A stretch of DNA of 51,428 nt from Frankiales bacterium (GCA_025966315.1 JAOPUZ010000061.1:1-51428); one strand, 5' to 3'. Shown: positions 16,476 to 24,976, numbered from the stretch's first letter. Notes: a model not told the origin generated them from the letters alone. Program-made: numbers and translations.

Positions 16476-17839
16476 GTGTCATCCCCGATTTGCCGGACGC
16501 CGGTGACCGAACCCGGTGCCGCCGGGTCGAGGTCGAACAGCTCGCGCAGGGCGGCGGCGTAGGCGTTGCCTTCCGGGGTGGTGGCCAGTTCCTTGACCCG
16601 GACGGTCGGCGTGTGCAGCACTTTGTCCACGGCGCGGCGGACCGAACTGGCCACCTCGGCGCGGATGTCGGGATCCAGACCGGGCAGCCGGCCGTTCAAT
16701 CGCAGCAGTTCGGCGTCGACAACCTCGGCCGCTCGAGCGCGCAGCGCCGTGACCGTCGGGGCCACGGACAGCGCCTGCTCGTGCGCCAGGTAACTGCGCA
16801 GCTCACCGGCCACGATCGTGTTGGCCGCCGACACCTCGTCGTCGCTGACCATCGCGCCCGAGTTGCGCAGCACCTCGAGGTCGACGTAGTGCACGTCGGG
16901 CAACAGCGAGACGGCCGGGTCGACGTCGCGCGGCAACGCCAGGTCGAGCACGACCAGCGGGCGCCCGTCCCGTGGTTGCACCGCGTCCGCGGAGACCACC
17001 AGTCCGGTCGCTCCGGTCGAGGAGATGAGGACGTCCGCCGCGGCGATCTCGTCGCTCAGCTCATCCAAGCCAACCGCACGGCCACCCAGGATGCCGGCGA
17101 GGCGCTGGGCCCGGGCCGCGCTGCGGTTGATGACGACCGCGTCGATGTCACCCCCACCGACCAGTCGCTGCAGGGTGGCGCCGGCGAGGGCGCCCATCGA
17201 GCCGGCCCCGACGATCACGAACCGCTTGCCGGCCAGCGCATGACCCGCGTGAACCGCATGCTCGTCGGCGCCCGGGAAAACGCAGCCCGATCCGTCCGCG
17301 CCGGCCTCGAAGATCTGTACCGCGTGCTCGAGGGCAACCGAGACCACGGAGGCTCCGGCCCGGTCGATACCCGTCTCGGCGTGCACCCGCTTGCCGACGC
17401 GCAGAGCGGTCTGGCTGACTTCGTGCAGGACCCGCCCGACCGTGCCGGCCTCGGTGCCGACGGCGTAGGCGCTACGCAGCTGGCCCAGGATCTGAGATTC
17501 GCCGACCACCATCGAGTCCAGTCCGGCCGACACCCGCAGTGCGTGCTCGGCCGCGGCCTCGGCGAAGTGCACGTACAGGTGGTCGCCGAGTTCGGTGACG
17601 CCCATGCCGGACAGCCGGGCCAGCAACATGGTCACATCGGCCACCGCCGGGTGGAAACGCGCGACGTCGGCGTAGACCTCGATCCGGTTACACGTCGACA
17701 GCGCCATGACTTCGGAGATCGAGTCGCTGCGGTGCAGCTCATCGAGAACCTTGCCCATGTTCTCTGGGGAGATACTCACTCGCTCGAGCACCGGCACCGG
17801 CGCGGAGTGGTGTGACAGACCGACCACCAACAAACTCAC
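16472..17839 (-). CDS. hemA: Glutamyl-tRNA reductase
   Basis: Reduces glutamyl-tRNA to glutamate-1-semialdehyde with NADPH; committed step of heme synthesis. 455 residues. Catalytic cysteine Cys50 is in ALSTCNRIEVYADV, the tRNA/substrate region has GLDSMVVGESQILGQLR, the NADPH site is FVIVGAGSMGALAG, and the dimerisation domain at the C-terminus contains RRAVDKVLHTPTVRVKELA. The GTG start overlaps the rex stop by four bases (GTGA), putting hemA under the same promoter as rex. A short insertion around residues 175-195 lengthens it slightly compared with typical members. Confidence 0.97.
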   Translation of the reverse strand: MSLLVVGLSHHSAPVPVLERVSISPENMGKVLDELHRSDSISEVMALSTCNRIEVYADVARFHPAVADVTMLLARLSGMGVTELGDHLYVHFAEAAAEHALRVSAGLDSMVVGESQILGQLRSAYAVGTEAGTVGRVLHEVSQTALRVGKRVHAETGIDRAGASVVSVALEHAVQIFEAGADGSGCVFPGADEHAVHAGHALAGKRFVIVGAGSMGALAGATLQRLVGGGDIDAVVINRSAARAQRLAGILGGRAVGLDELSDEIAAADVLISSTGATGLVVSADAVQPRDGRPLVVLDLALPRDVDPAVSLLPDVHYVDLEVLRNSGAMVSDDEVSAANTIVAGELRSYLAHEQALSVAPTVTALRARAAEVVDAELLRLNGRLPGLDPDIRAEVASSVRRAVDKVLHTPTVRVKELATTPEGNAYAAALRELFDLDPAAPGSVTGVRQIGDDT

Positions 17840-18612
17840 GAGATCACCCCGCTCTTGGCAACCACGCTCATGCGTTGATCAACCGTGGCGCCGACGAAGT
17901 TGTTCGACAACGTCTTATGCGACTTGCGGCTGTCGTGAAAACTCAGGATCTGCAGTTCCGCGGCCAGGTCGACCTTGCGGACGTCCACGTGCTCGGGCAC
18001 GCCCAGAACCGTCGGCGCGAAGTTCAGGATCGAGGTGACCCCGGCCGCGACGAGCCGGTCACACACTTCCTGAGCCACCGCGGCCGGTACGGCAATGACG
18101 GCGATCGAGATCTGCGCCCGCCGAACCACTTCGGCCAACCGGTCCGCGTGCTCGACCGTGACACCGCGCAGTCGGGACCCGATGAGCTCCGGATCGGTGT
18201 CGATGATGGCCGCGATCCGGAACCCGCGGGACGCGAACCCGGCGTAGCCGGCCAGCGCTTGCCCGAGGTGCCCGAATCCGATCAGGGCCACGGCGCGGTT
18301 CTCGTCCAGACCCAGCGTGCGTTGGATGTGCTGGCTCAGCAGGCTCACGTCGTAGCCGACACCGCGGACCCCGTACGAGCCGAGATGGGACAGGTCCTTG
18401 CGCAGCTTCGCAGAGTTCACCCCGGCGGCCGTGGCCAGCGAATCGGAAGACACCGTGGCCGTACCGCGTTCGGCGAGCGAGGTCAGCGCGCGGAGGTAGA
18501 GCGCGAGTCGAGCGACCGTCGCCTCAGGAATGTCCCGCTGTTCGCCGCTCGGCAAAGAAGGCCGGTTGGCGCCCTCGCCAACCTGGCTCAGCTGGTCTCC
18601 CTGGGCGGTCAT
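17836..18612 (-). CDS. rex: Redox-sensing transcriptional repressor Rex
   Basis: Senses the NADH/NAD+ ratio; NADH binding releases it from DNA so that respiratory and heme genes are expressed. 258 residues. The N-terminal winged helix (IPEATVARLALYLRAL, AAGVNSAKLRKDLSHLG, GVGYDV) is followed by the Rossmann fold with ALIGFGHLGQALAGYAGF and AIIDTDPELIGSRLRG, then a domain-swap helix. ATG 18610-18612 follows a good Shine-Dalgarno (GAGGAG, five bases before). A perfect Rex operator lies about 100 bases upstream, so autoregulation of rex-hemACD is expected, as known in Streptomyces. Confidence 0.96.
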   Translation of the reverse strand: MTAQGDQLSQVGEGANRPSLPSGEQRDIPEATVARLALYLRALTSLAERGTATVSSDSLATAAGVNSAKLRKDLSHLGSYGVRGVGYDVSLLSQHIQRTLGLDENRAVALIGFGHLGQALAGYAGFASRGFRIAAIIDTDPELIGSRLRGVTVEHADRLAEVVRRAQISIAVIAVPAAVAQEVCDRLVAAGVTSILNFAPTVLGVPEHVDVRKVDLAAELQILSFHDSRKSHKTLSNNFVGATVDQRMSVVAKSGVIS

Positions 18613-18711
18613 GTGCTCCTCAAACAACCAACCGAACGCGCGGACTGTGGCCCATCGCACAGGCGTTCTGGCCGGTGTGGTAGTGGGTTGACAGCATTGG
18701 ACCGTACGCCC

Positions 18712-18729
18712 TTGTGAACGCGTTCACAA
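18712..18729. promoter_or_regulatory. Rex operator
   Basis: TTGTGAACGCGTTCACAA is a perfect 18-base palindrome matching the Rex consensus TTGTGAANNNNTTCACAA at every defined base. It stands between the thioredoxin-fold gene and rex, upstream of the rex-hemACD operon. Confidence 0.93.
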
Positions 18730-18812
18730 AATCGTCACCCGTGTGGTATATCGCCGTGCAGGTACCGCCGTTACGGGGCTGTAGCGTTTTGCGGCAATCC
18801 CGCCAACGCAGT

Positions 18813-19094
18813 TTAGTGACGAACAGGACGTCGTAGGGCCGCCCGAAAGCGCTTCTCCTCCAGCTGCCAATAACCGTGCTCGACCCCATCTATCAGGATC
18901 ACCGGCACCCGGTCTGAATACATCTGTGCCAGCGCCCTATCGCTGTCGACGTCCCACAACTCGAGAGCGAAAGCCAGCTCGGACGACAATTGCCGCAATG
19001 CACCCTCGGCGGTTTCGCAAAGGTGGCAGCCCACTCGCGTCACCAGGGTCACCCGATGACCGTCCTGAGCGTCCTGAGCGTCCTGAGCGTTCAT
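18813..19094 (-). CDS. Glutaredoxin/thioredoxin-fold protein (DUF836-like)
   Basis: 93 residues. A thioredoxin-like fold is suggested by RVTLVTRVGCHLCETAEGAL with a CxxC pair (Cys23/Cys26, CHLC), followed by FALELWDVDSDRALAQMYSDRVPVILIDG, where VPVI carries the usual cis-proline. A small redox protein of this kind stands near hemA in several actinobacteria. The start is ATG 19092-19094, seven bases after the acyl-CoA synthetase stop. The N-terminus is odd: a nine-base sequence repeated three times encodes QDA QDA QDG. It could be a thiol-disulfide reductase using mycothiol or thioredoxin reductase, but the partner is unknown. Confidence 0.82.
   Translation of the reverse strand: MNAQDAQDAQDGHRVTLVTRVGCHLCETAEGALRQLSSELAFALELWDVDSDRALAQMYSDRVPVILIDGVEHGYWQLEEKRFRAALRRPVRH
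19061..19087. repeat. Three tandem 9-bp units inside a coding region
   Basis: CGTCCTGAG occurs three times head to tail, in frame with the thioredoxin-fold gene, adding a repeated Gln-Asp-Ala near its N-terminus. Confidence 0.9.
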
Positions 19095-19101
19095 CGTGCG
19101 C

Positions 19102-20676
19102 TCAGCCCACACTTCGCGGAGCCAGTCGCCATTTCTGGACCTTGCCGGTTGCGGTGTGCGGCAGCCGAGCCACCTCGATCACGCGACTGGGCAGTTTGAA
19201 TCGGGCCAACGACCGGCCGGCTCGCTCGAGCAGATCGGCTGGATCCAGTTTCGCGCCGGCGCTAGGTACGACGTAGGCAAGCACGAGCTGGTTGTGCTCC
19301 TCATCGTCCACACCCACCACCGCCACTTCGGATACCCCGGGCAGCCGCCCGAACACCGCCTCGACCTCGGCCGGATAGACGTTGAAGCCGTTGACGATGA
19401 TGAGGTCGGCGCGGCGACCGACCAGGTAGAGATCGCCGTCGTCGTCGGCCACGGCCAGGTCCCCGGTGCTGAACCAGCCATCGGCATCCGGGCCGTCGGT
19501 CGCATCGGGCCAGTAGCCCCGAAACAGGTTCGCACCACGCACCGCGATGATGCCCAGGTCCCCCGGCTCGGCCACGTCGCCGTCTGCATCGAGCAGTTTC
19601 ACCTCGACGCCGGGCAGCGGCCGGCCGATCGAACCGGGCTTCGGATCGGCCCAGCCGTGTCGAGTCGGCTCGGGCACGAGGTTGATCGTCACGACCGGGG
19701 CGGCCTCGGTCAGGCCGTAGCCCTCGAACAGGGCCACCCCGATCCCGGCATAGCTACTGACCAGCTCTGCCGGCAACGGAGCCGAGCCGCTCAGGGCGAA
19801 GCGAACGCCGCTGAATCCGGCCCGGAAAGCTGATCCGGAGCTGGTCGCCCAATGCGCGAAGCCGAGCGGCGCGCCGACGACCACGCTCACCCGCTCGGCG
19901 GCCATGGTGGCCAGCGTGCTGGTCGCGTCGCTGCCCGGGCTGAGCACCACCGTGCAACCGAAGTACAGGCCGAGCCCGAGCGCGGCGTTGAGCCCGAAGA
20001 CGTGGAACAGCGGCAACGGGACGAGGATCGTGTCGCTGGCGCTGATCAGGCCGGGCTGCAGCGCGGCAAGCTGAGCCAGGTTGGCCACGAGGGCGCGGCT
20101 CGACAGCATCGCGCCCTTCGGCCGGCCCGAAGTGCCTGAGGTGTAAAGGATGACGGCGACCTCGTCGTCGCAGCGATCGCGGGCCGGTTGGGGTTCGCCG
20201 GAGCCTCCGCTGGCGGTGAGCTGGCTGACCGTGGGCAGTTCATCCGTGCCGGACCTGGCCGCAACAATCACCCGCTCCAATGCCGGGTGATCAGCAATCA
20301 GCCGATCGGCGGCGGCGACCGCTACCACCGAACCGGTCACCAGGATTCGTGCGCCACTGTCGGCCAGGATGTGTTCGAGCTCGTCCACCGTGTACGCCGG
20401 ATTGGCCGGCACCACGATCAAGCCGGCCTGCCAGGCCGCCAGGTAGACGGCAACGAAGTCGGCCGAGGTGCCGGCCTGGACGACGATCCGGTCGCCGCGG
20501 TCCGCGCCACCGGCGATCAGCCCAGTCGCGACGGCCGACACGACCCCGCGTAAGTCCGACCAGGACCAGCGGATCGGGCCGTCCACCAGTGCGGTGGCCG
20601 CTGGCCGGGCATCGGCGGCGCGGCGAACCAGGTCGGGCAGGGTCAGGGAGTTCGGCGGCCCATCGAACACGCTCAC
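19102..20676 (-). CDS. Acyl-CoA synthetase (AMP-forming)
   Basis: ANL superfamily adenylating enzyme of 524 residues. All core motifs are present: the P-loop ILYTSGTSGRPKGAMLS, LPLFHVFGLNAALGLGLYFG, GYGLTEAAPVV, DGWFSTGDLA, the hinge GRRADLIIVNGFNVYPAEVE and the C-terminal lysine in TATGKVQKWRL. It resembles long-chain fatty-acid CoA ligases, but chain length and substrate cannot be read. The GTG at 20674-20676 was preferred over the TTG at 20698 because a purine-rich GAGGGGG stands a few bases upstream. The thioredoxin-fold gene follows seven bases after its stop and is probably cotranscribed. Confidence 0.92.
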   Translation of the reverse strand: MSVFDGPPNSLTLPDLVRRAADARPAATALVDGPIRWSWSDLRGVVSAVATGLIAGGADRGDRIVVQAGTSADFVAVYLAAWQAGLIVVPANPAYTVDELEHILADSGARILVTGSVVAVAAADRLIADHPALERVIVAARSGTDELPTVSQLTASGGSGEPQPARDRCDDEVAVILYTSGTSGRPKGAMLSSRALVANLAQLAALQPGLISASDTILVPLPLFHVFGLNAALGLGLYFGCTVVLSPGSDATSTLATMAAERVSVVVGAPLGFAHWATSSGSAFRAGFSGVRFALSGSAPLPAELVSSYAGIGVALFEGYGLTEAAPVVTINLVPEPTRHGWADPKPGSIGRPLPGVEVKLLDADGDVAEPGDLGIIAVRGANLFRGYWPDATDGPDADGWFSTGDLAVADDDGDLYLVGRRADLIIVNGFNVYPAEVEAVFGRLPGVSEVAVVGVDDEEHNQLVLAYVVPSAGAKLDPADLLERAGRSLARFKLPSRVIEVARLPHTATGKVQKWRLAPRSVG

Positions 20677-20913
20677 CTGAGCCCCCTCGCCCTCGACCAA
20701 CTCGAGACCAACTCGAACAGTATGTCCGAGGCGTCGCCACGCACTGAGTAGTCCTGGGCCCAGACGACGCGCCTATCGCTGACAGTCGTCGTCAGAGTTG
20801 TCTGGGTAGCATCGGGAAGCGGCGATTTTCGGCCGTTTTCGTGATTCCTCGTACGCAATTCGAGGATTATTCTTCGCTCGCATCGTCCGCTGCACCGAAG
20901 AAGAGATGGGCCT
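20677..20913. other. Divergent intergenic region upstream of the sigma factor
   Basis: 237 bases between two divergent starts. It contains an 11-bp tandem duplication (20696-20717) and short inverted repeats (CTGAC/GTCAG around 20779-20795 and CCTCG/CGAGG around 20847-20865). No promoter with good -35 and -10 elements could be named with confidence. Confidence 0.4.
20696..20717. repeat. Two tandem 11-bp units
   Basis: ACCAACTCGAG is followed directly by ACCAACTCGAA, just upstream of the acyl-CoA synthetase start. Confidence 0.85.
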
Positions 20914-21732
20914 ATGACGACCCCCAGCGCCGCGGTGACCGGGGCTACCGGACGTCCGGCGTGGCGTCTTGCCCGGACGAATCGAGCCGGCCTGGGCTTG
21001 AGCCGCCTCGCCGGTCTCGTGGCGCTCGCGATGGATTCCGTCGGGTCACGGCCGGACGCCGAATCGCCGAAGGACGAGCAGGCCGCAGCGATTCCGGCCG
21101 CAGATCAGATTGCGCCGCCCGGACCGCCGCAAGATTCGGCACGCACACCGGAGGCGTTCGATCCGTACGCCGACGTCGAGGTGAACCACGCCGAGATGTG
21201 GAATCTCGTTCGCGCGGCTCAGACCGGTGACAACGACGCCTTCGCACAGCTGTATGACCACTACGTCGACCCGGTCTATCGATTCATCTATTACCGGGTG
21301 AATGACCGCGGACTGGCGGAGGATTTCACGTCCGAAACCTTCCTGCGGGCCTTACGGCGCATATCGGGCATCAATTACCAGGGTCGCGATATCGGCGCCT
21401 GGTTCATGACGATTGCTCGCAATATCGTCTTCGATCACTCCAAGTCGGCTCGATACCGGTTCGAACTGAGTACGGCCGATTTCCCGGAGCCGAATGAGCG
21501 CGAACCGAGCACCGAGTCGACCGTGCTGGCCCAGCTTTCCAACGAGCGGTTGCTACAGGCCGTGAACCGGCTGGGCGAGGATCAGAAGGAGTGCATCGTC
21601 CTGCGCTTTCTCAGCGGCCTCTCGGTCGCAGAAACGGCCGAAGTCATGGGCAAGAACGACGGGGCCATCAAAGCGTTGCAGCATCGCGCGGTGAAACGGC
21701 TGGCCTCGATGCTCGGGGATGAGCTGCGATGA
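20914..21732 (+). CDS. bldN: BldN-like ECF sigma factor with long N-terminal extension
   Basis: 272 residues. Sigma region 2 starts near residue 93 (NLVRAAQTGDNDAFAQLYDH, then VYRFIYYRV, AEDFTSETFLRALRRI, GAWFMTIARNIVFDHSKSAR) and region 4 near 210 (ECIVLRFLSGLSVAETAEVM, NDGAIKALQHRAVKRLA). About 90 residues of extra sequence precede region 2, much longer than in ordinary ECF factors. This is how BldN of Streptomyces looks: it is made as a pro-sigma whose N-terminal extension is removed. The downstream gene has the layout of its anti-sigma partner RsbN, and the rex-hem genes lie close by, as I recall for Streptomyces. The start follows a purine-rich AAGAAGAGA. Confidence 0.85.
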   Translation: MTTPSAAVTGATGRPAWRLARTNRAGLGLSRLAGLVALAMDSVGSRPDAESPKDEQAAAIPAADQIAPPGPPQDSARTPEAFDPYADVEVNHAEMWNLVRAAQTGDNDAFAQLYDHYVDPVYRFIYYRVNDRGLAEDFTSETFLRALRRISGINYQGRDIGAWFMTIARNIVFDHSKSARYRFELSTADFPEPNEREPSTESTVLAQLSNERLLQAVNRLGEDQKECIVLRFLSGLSVAETAEVMGKNDGAIKALQHRAVKRLASMLGDELR

Positions 21733-22729
21733 AGGATCGCCGGCGTTCGGGTCCGCCGATTCTGACGATTCTTTCGAGAAGTCGGTCGTGGCCAGTAACG
21801 GTCCGGGCCCGACGATCGTTGTGCACCGAGCTAGCCGCTCACCGATCGAGACCACGGCGGAGGTGCGGGTGAATACGGGACCGTTTGCCCGCCGGCGTCC
21901 TTTCGGCGGGGGCGGCGGCGAAGCGGCCTTGATCACGCGGCTGCGAGGCCTGCCCGAAAATCTGCGCGGCCCTCGTCCGTCTGATCAGTTCCGTTCCGAG
22001 CTCCGCACCCAGCTGGCGGCAATAGCCGTTCGGGTCGTCGAGGAGTCGGACCCGCAGCCGTCCAAGCAAGTTCGGACCGCGGTGACTACGGACGCGACCG
22101 ACTCCGCGCCGTCCGGAACGGGCGCGGGCCGAGGACGCCACTCGGGGCCACGCCGGCATCGGGTGCTCCGTCCGGTCTTGGCCCTCGCCTCGGCCGCAAC
22201 CGTACTGATTCTGTTGCTCGGGCTGGCGGTGTTTCTCTCCCACGGCTCGGTACCGGGCGACCCGTTGTACGGCTTCAAACGAGCGGGCGAGAATTTTCAT
22301 CTGACCTTTGCCGGCGGGCAGGTCGACAAAGGCACCACTTACTTGCAGTACGCGACCAAACGGGCGTCCGAGGCAGTGACGCTGACCGATAAGTCCGGCG
22401 ATGACAACGACCTGGAAGACGCGCTGAAGAGCACCGACTCCGATACCCGCAACGGCATGCAACTCCTCGGCAAAGCCACCCTCTCGCAATCGTCGACCAG
22501 CCCGCTCTCCATCCTGACGCCCTGGATTCCGGCGCAGCGGGCGGTACTGGAAAAACTGCTGACGCAGGCGCCGGCCGGAGACGGCAAGTCTCGGGTCACC
22601 CAATCGCTGGCCTTACTGGCTCGGGCGCAATCCCGTGAGGCGCAGTGGCGAACCGGCATCAATTGCGCCTGCCTGGCGCTGGCCTCGACCGACGACCTCG
22701 GCCCGGTGCTCGGCCCGCCGCCGAAATGA
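21719..22729 (+). CDS. rsbN: RsbN-like membrane anti-sigma factor with DUF5667 domain
   Basis: About 336 residues if translation starts at ATG 21719 (14 bases inside the sigma gene); GTG 21788 is an in-frame alternative preceded by GAGAAG. Residues 60-110 (RLRGLPENLRGPRPSDQFRSELRTQLAA) match the short helical N-terminal segment of RsbN-type anti-sigma factors. One membrane helix follows at about 148-172 (RPVLALASAATVLILLLGLA). Outside it, GDPLYGFKRAGENFHLTFA and repeated Tyr/Ala/Arg residues form a DUF5667 domain. The gene overlap with the sigma factor supports a sigma/anti-sigma pair in which this protein holds the factor at the membrane. The exact start is uncertain. Confidence 0.78.
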   Translation: MSCDEGSPAFGSADSDDSFEKSVVASNGPGPTIVVHRASRSPIETTAEVRVNTGPFARRRPFGGGGGEAALITRLRGLPENLRGPRPSDQFRSELRTQLAAIAVRVVEESDPQPSKQVRTAVTTDATDSAPSGTGAGRGRHSGPRRHRVLRPVLALASAATVLILLLGLAVFLSHGSVPGDPLYGFKRAGENFHLTFAGGQVDKGTTYLQYATKRASEAVTLTDKSGDDNDLEDALKSTDSDTRNGMQLLGKATLSQSSTSPLSILTPWIPAQRAVLEKLLTQAPAGDGKSRVTQSLALLARAQSREAQWRTGINCACLALASTDDLGPVLGPPPK

Positions 22730-22762
22730 TCCGGGCGCGACATCGTTCGGATCGTCGTCCGG

Positions 22763-23776
22763 TCAGTGCCAGACCGAGCGGCGCTGGGTCAAAAGGCGGT
22801 ACAGCGTGCCCTGAATCTGTTCGCGAACCCGGTCGGTCAGCTCGAAGACGAGCATCGGGTCGTCGGCAGATTCCGGTCCGTACTTGGCGGTTTCGATCGG
22901 CTCTCCGAACTCGATATGCCACTTGCTCGGCAGCGGCACCAAGCCCAGCGGGCCGAGCCACGGAAAGGTCGGAGTCAGCGGAAAGTACGGCAGGTTCAGC
23001 AGCCGAGCCAGCGTCTTGGCGTTGCCCAACATCGGATGGATTTCCTCCGAGCCCACGATCGACGTCGGGATGATCGGAGTGCCCGTCCGCAGCGCCGCGG
23101 ACACGAATCCGCCCCGGCCGAACCGTTGCAGCTTGTACCGCTCACCGAAGGGTTTACCGATGCCCTTGAATCCCTCCGGCCAGACGCCGACGAGTTCGCC
23201 GCCGGCCAACAACCGCTCGGCGTCCGGATTACAGGCCAACGTGCCGCCGGTCTTGCGGGCCAGCGGTGCCAGTACGGGCGTCGTGAACACCAGGTCCGCA
23301 CCGAGCATCCGAAGAAATCGATGCCCCGGGGTCTCCTCGTGAACCGCAACCGCGGTCATCACGGCGTCGATGGCCCACAACGCACCGGCGTGGTTGGCCA
23401 CAATTAGGGCGCCGCTGTTCTCAGGCAGGTGCTGAACACCGCTCACCTCGGTACGAAACCACTTCTCGTACAGCGGCTTGAACAAGGGCACGACGGCGGT
23501 TTCGGTCAGCTCGGCATCGAAGCCGAAGTCATCGACCTGGTAGTCCCCGGTCAGCCGACGTCGCAGGAATGCCAAGCCAGCCGCCGCAGCGCGCTCCCAG
23601 CTGGATTCGGCGCGCGACCCGGCGGTGCCGGTCGACTCCGTCGCCTCGGCGGTCTCGGCGGTCTCGGCGGTCTCGGCGGTCTCGGCGGAGGCCGTATCGG
23701 AGCGCACTGAGCGCAGTGGCTTGGCGTTCTCGGAGTCGCGTTCCGGGTGCAACCGGATCACGCGGGCATCAGCCAT
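22763..23776 (-). CDS. Lysophospholipid acyltransferase family protein (PlsC-like)
   Basis: 337 residues. The acyltransferase core runs from about residue 105 to 315: VSGVQHLPENSGALIVANHA with the catalytic NHAGALWAID motif (His129, Asp137), GVWPEGFKGIGKPFGERYKL, and IIPTSIVGSEEIHPML. The wide H-to-D spacing resembles the MGAT/DGAT-like subgroup more than classic PlsC. The first 60 residues are acidic and carry TAE repeats encoded by 9-bp tandem units, probably a disordered tail. The ATG overlaps the stop of the epimerase by eight bases. The pairing with a galE-like epimerase is conserved in actinobacteria. Acyl donor and acceptor are unknown. Confidence 0.87.
   Translation of the reverse strand: MADARVIRLHPERDSENAKPLRSVRSDTASAETAETAETAETAEATESTGTAGSRAESSWERAAAAGLAFLRRRLTGDYQVDDFGFDAELTETAVVPLFKPLYEKWFRTEVSGVQHLPENSGALIVANHAGALWAIDAVMTAVAVHEETPGHRFLRMLGADLVFTTPVLAPLARKTGGTLACNPDAERLLAGGELVGVWPEGFKGIGKPFGERYKLQRFGRGGFVSAALRTGTPIIPTSIVGSEEIHPMLGNAKTLARLLNLPYFPLTPTFPWLGPLGLVPLPSKWHIEFGEPIETAKYGPESADDPMLVFELTDRVREQIQGTLYRLLTQRRSVWH
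23645..23689. repeat. Five tandem 9-bp units inside the acyltransferase gene
   Basis: CTCGGCGGT is repeated four times exactly and a fifth time with one change, encoding repeated Glu-Thr-Ala in the N-terminal tail. Confidence 0.92.
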
Positions 23777-24866
23777 GTTCTGCTCCCCACTTCAGCAATC
23801 GCCGGCTCAACGCTGAGCGACCCGCATCCAGTTCGGCGACCAGGCCCAGGGCCACGGCTTCGGCCCGGCCGGCCCACGCCTGATGCTCCGGACTGAGGAC
23901 GGGTAACACCGGGCGTCGCCGAACGAAATCGGCAAAGGCCGAGGCGGTGCTGAACCGCGGTTGGTAGCCGAATTCTGTTTTCAATCTGGCGTTGCAGACC
24001 ACGCGGCCGAAATTGAGGAACTGCATTTGTTCGGGCGAGAAATCCACCAGTCCGCTACGGCGAACCGCGCGCCCGACCAGGGCGACAGCTGGTTCGGGCA
24101 CCGGTAGCGCGATGCGGCCGGCACGCCGGATGGCCTGGCTCAACAGCAGCACCCCGTCCGCGGCGACGTTGAAAGTACCCGGACGGCTGGACGTGGCCGC
24201 CAACCGCAACACCTCGACGGCGTCCTCGGCGTGCAGGAGCTGTAGGCGCGGGTCGAAGCCGAACGCCACCGGCACGAGCGGCAGCTGGAAGTACCGAGTG
24301 AGCGGCGTGTCGATGTAGGGCCCGACGAAGTTGGCGAACCGCAGCAGGCTGAGCTCGACATCGGGACGGCGGCGGACGAATCCGCGGACATAGCTCTCGA
24401 CCTCGACGGCGTCCTTTGCGTAGCCGGCGTTGGGCAACGCGTAGGCGCTCATGTCTTCGGTGAAGATCGCGGGGTCCCGCGCGGAATTGCCGTAGACCGC
24501 CGTAGTGGACTTCACGACCACCCGCCGCACCGAGTCGGCCTTCTGACATGCGGCGAGCAGTTGCATGGTGCCGATGACGTTCATTTCTTTCATCGGCGTC
24601 CTGCCACCGGCGTTGTGCGGTGTCGCCGTGACGGACGCGTGCACCACGGTATCGACCGCCGCTTGGGCAATGACCTTGCTGATCAGAGGGTTTCTGATGT
24701 CCGCGCGGACGAATTCGGTCCGGCCGAGCAAGTTGAGCTGTTCACCGGTCGGCGGCACGACGTCCACGCCGATGACCCGGCCGATCGTCGGATCGGCGGC
24801 GAGTCGACCGGCGAGCCGGCTGCCGAGGTATCCGCTCACCCCGGTCACCAGCGCCACGCCTGTCAT
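23769..24866 (-). CDS. NAD-dependent epimerase/dehydratase (GalE-like)
   Basis: 365 residues, extended SDR. The NAD-binding motif GVSGYLGSRLAGRLA is at the N-terminus; VVVKSTTAVYG contains the catalytic Ser/Thr, and NAGYAKDAVE gives the YxxxK pair. SLLRFANFVGPYIDTPLTRYF and LQLLHAEDAVEVLRLA are the usual substrate-side segments. The start is ATG 24864-24866, preceded six bases upstream by TACGAT (24873-24878), typical of a leaderless message; the reading frame extending to 25133 runs over the bS22 gene and is rejected. The substrate is probably a nucleotide sugar but cannot be fixed from sequence. Confidence 0.9.
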   Translation of the reverse strand: MTGVALVTGVSGYLGSRLAGRLAADPTIGRVIGVDVVPPTGEQLNLLGRTEFVRADIRNPLISKVIAQAAVDTVVHASVTATPHNAGGRTPMKEMNVIGTMQLLAACQKADSVRRVVVKSTTAVYGNSARDPAIFTEDMSAYALPNAGYAKDAVEVESYVRGFVRRRPDVELSLLRFANFVGPYIDTPLTRYFQLPLVPVAFGFDPRLQLLHAEDAVEVLRLAATSSRPGTFNVAADGVLLLSQAIRRAGRIALPVPEPAVALVGRAVRRSGLVDFSPEQMQFLNFGRVVCNARLKTEFGYQPRFSTASAFADFVRRRPVLPVLSPEHQAWAGRAEAVALGLVAELDAGRSALSRRLLKWGAEHG

Positions 24867-24872
24867 CCGGCC

Positions 24873-24878
24873 ATCGTA
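24873..24878 (-). promoter_or_regulatory. Probable -10 element of the epimerase-acyltransferase operon
   Basis: TACGAT on the minus strand, six bases before the ATG at 24866. It supports this start and a leaderless mRNA. Confidence 0.45.
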
Positions 24879-24943
24879 GGCGCGTGGTGTACTGCCGATA
24901 AAACGCAAACCGCCCAGTTGCCCTATATCGATGTGGGGATGAC

Positions 24944-24976
24944 AAAACCGGCCGTGCCCCATGCGGGCACGGCCGG
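24944..24976 (-). terminator. Intrinsic terminator of the bS22 gene
   Basis: Perfect 12-base arms (24948-24959 and 24965-24976) with a five-base loop. On the minus strand the stem GGGCACGGCCGG is followed by TTTTG, a classical rho-independent layout about 40 bases after the bS22 stop. Confidence 0.85.
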
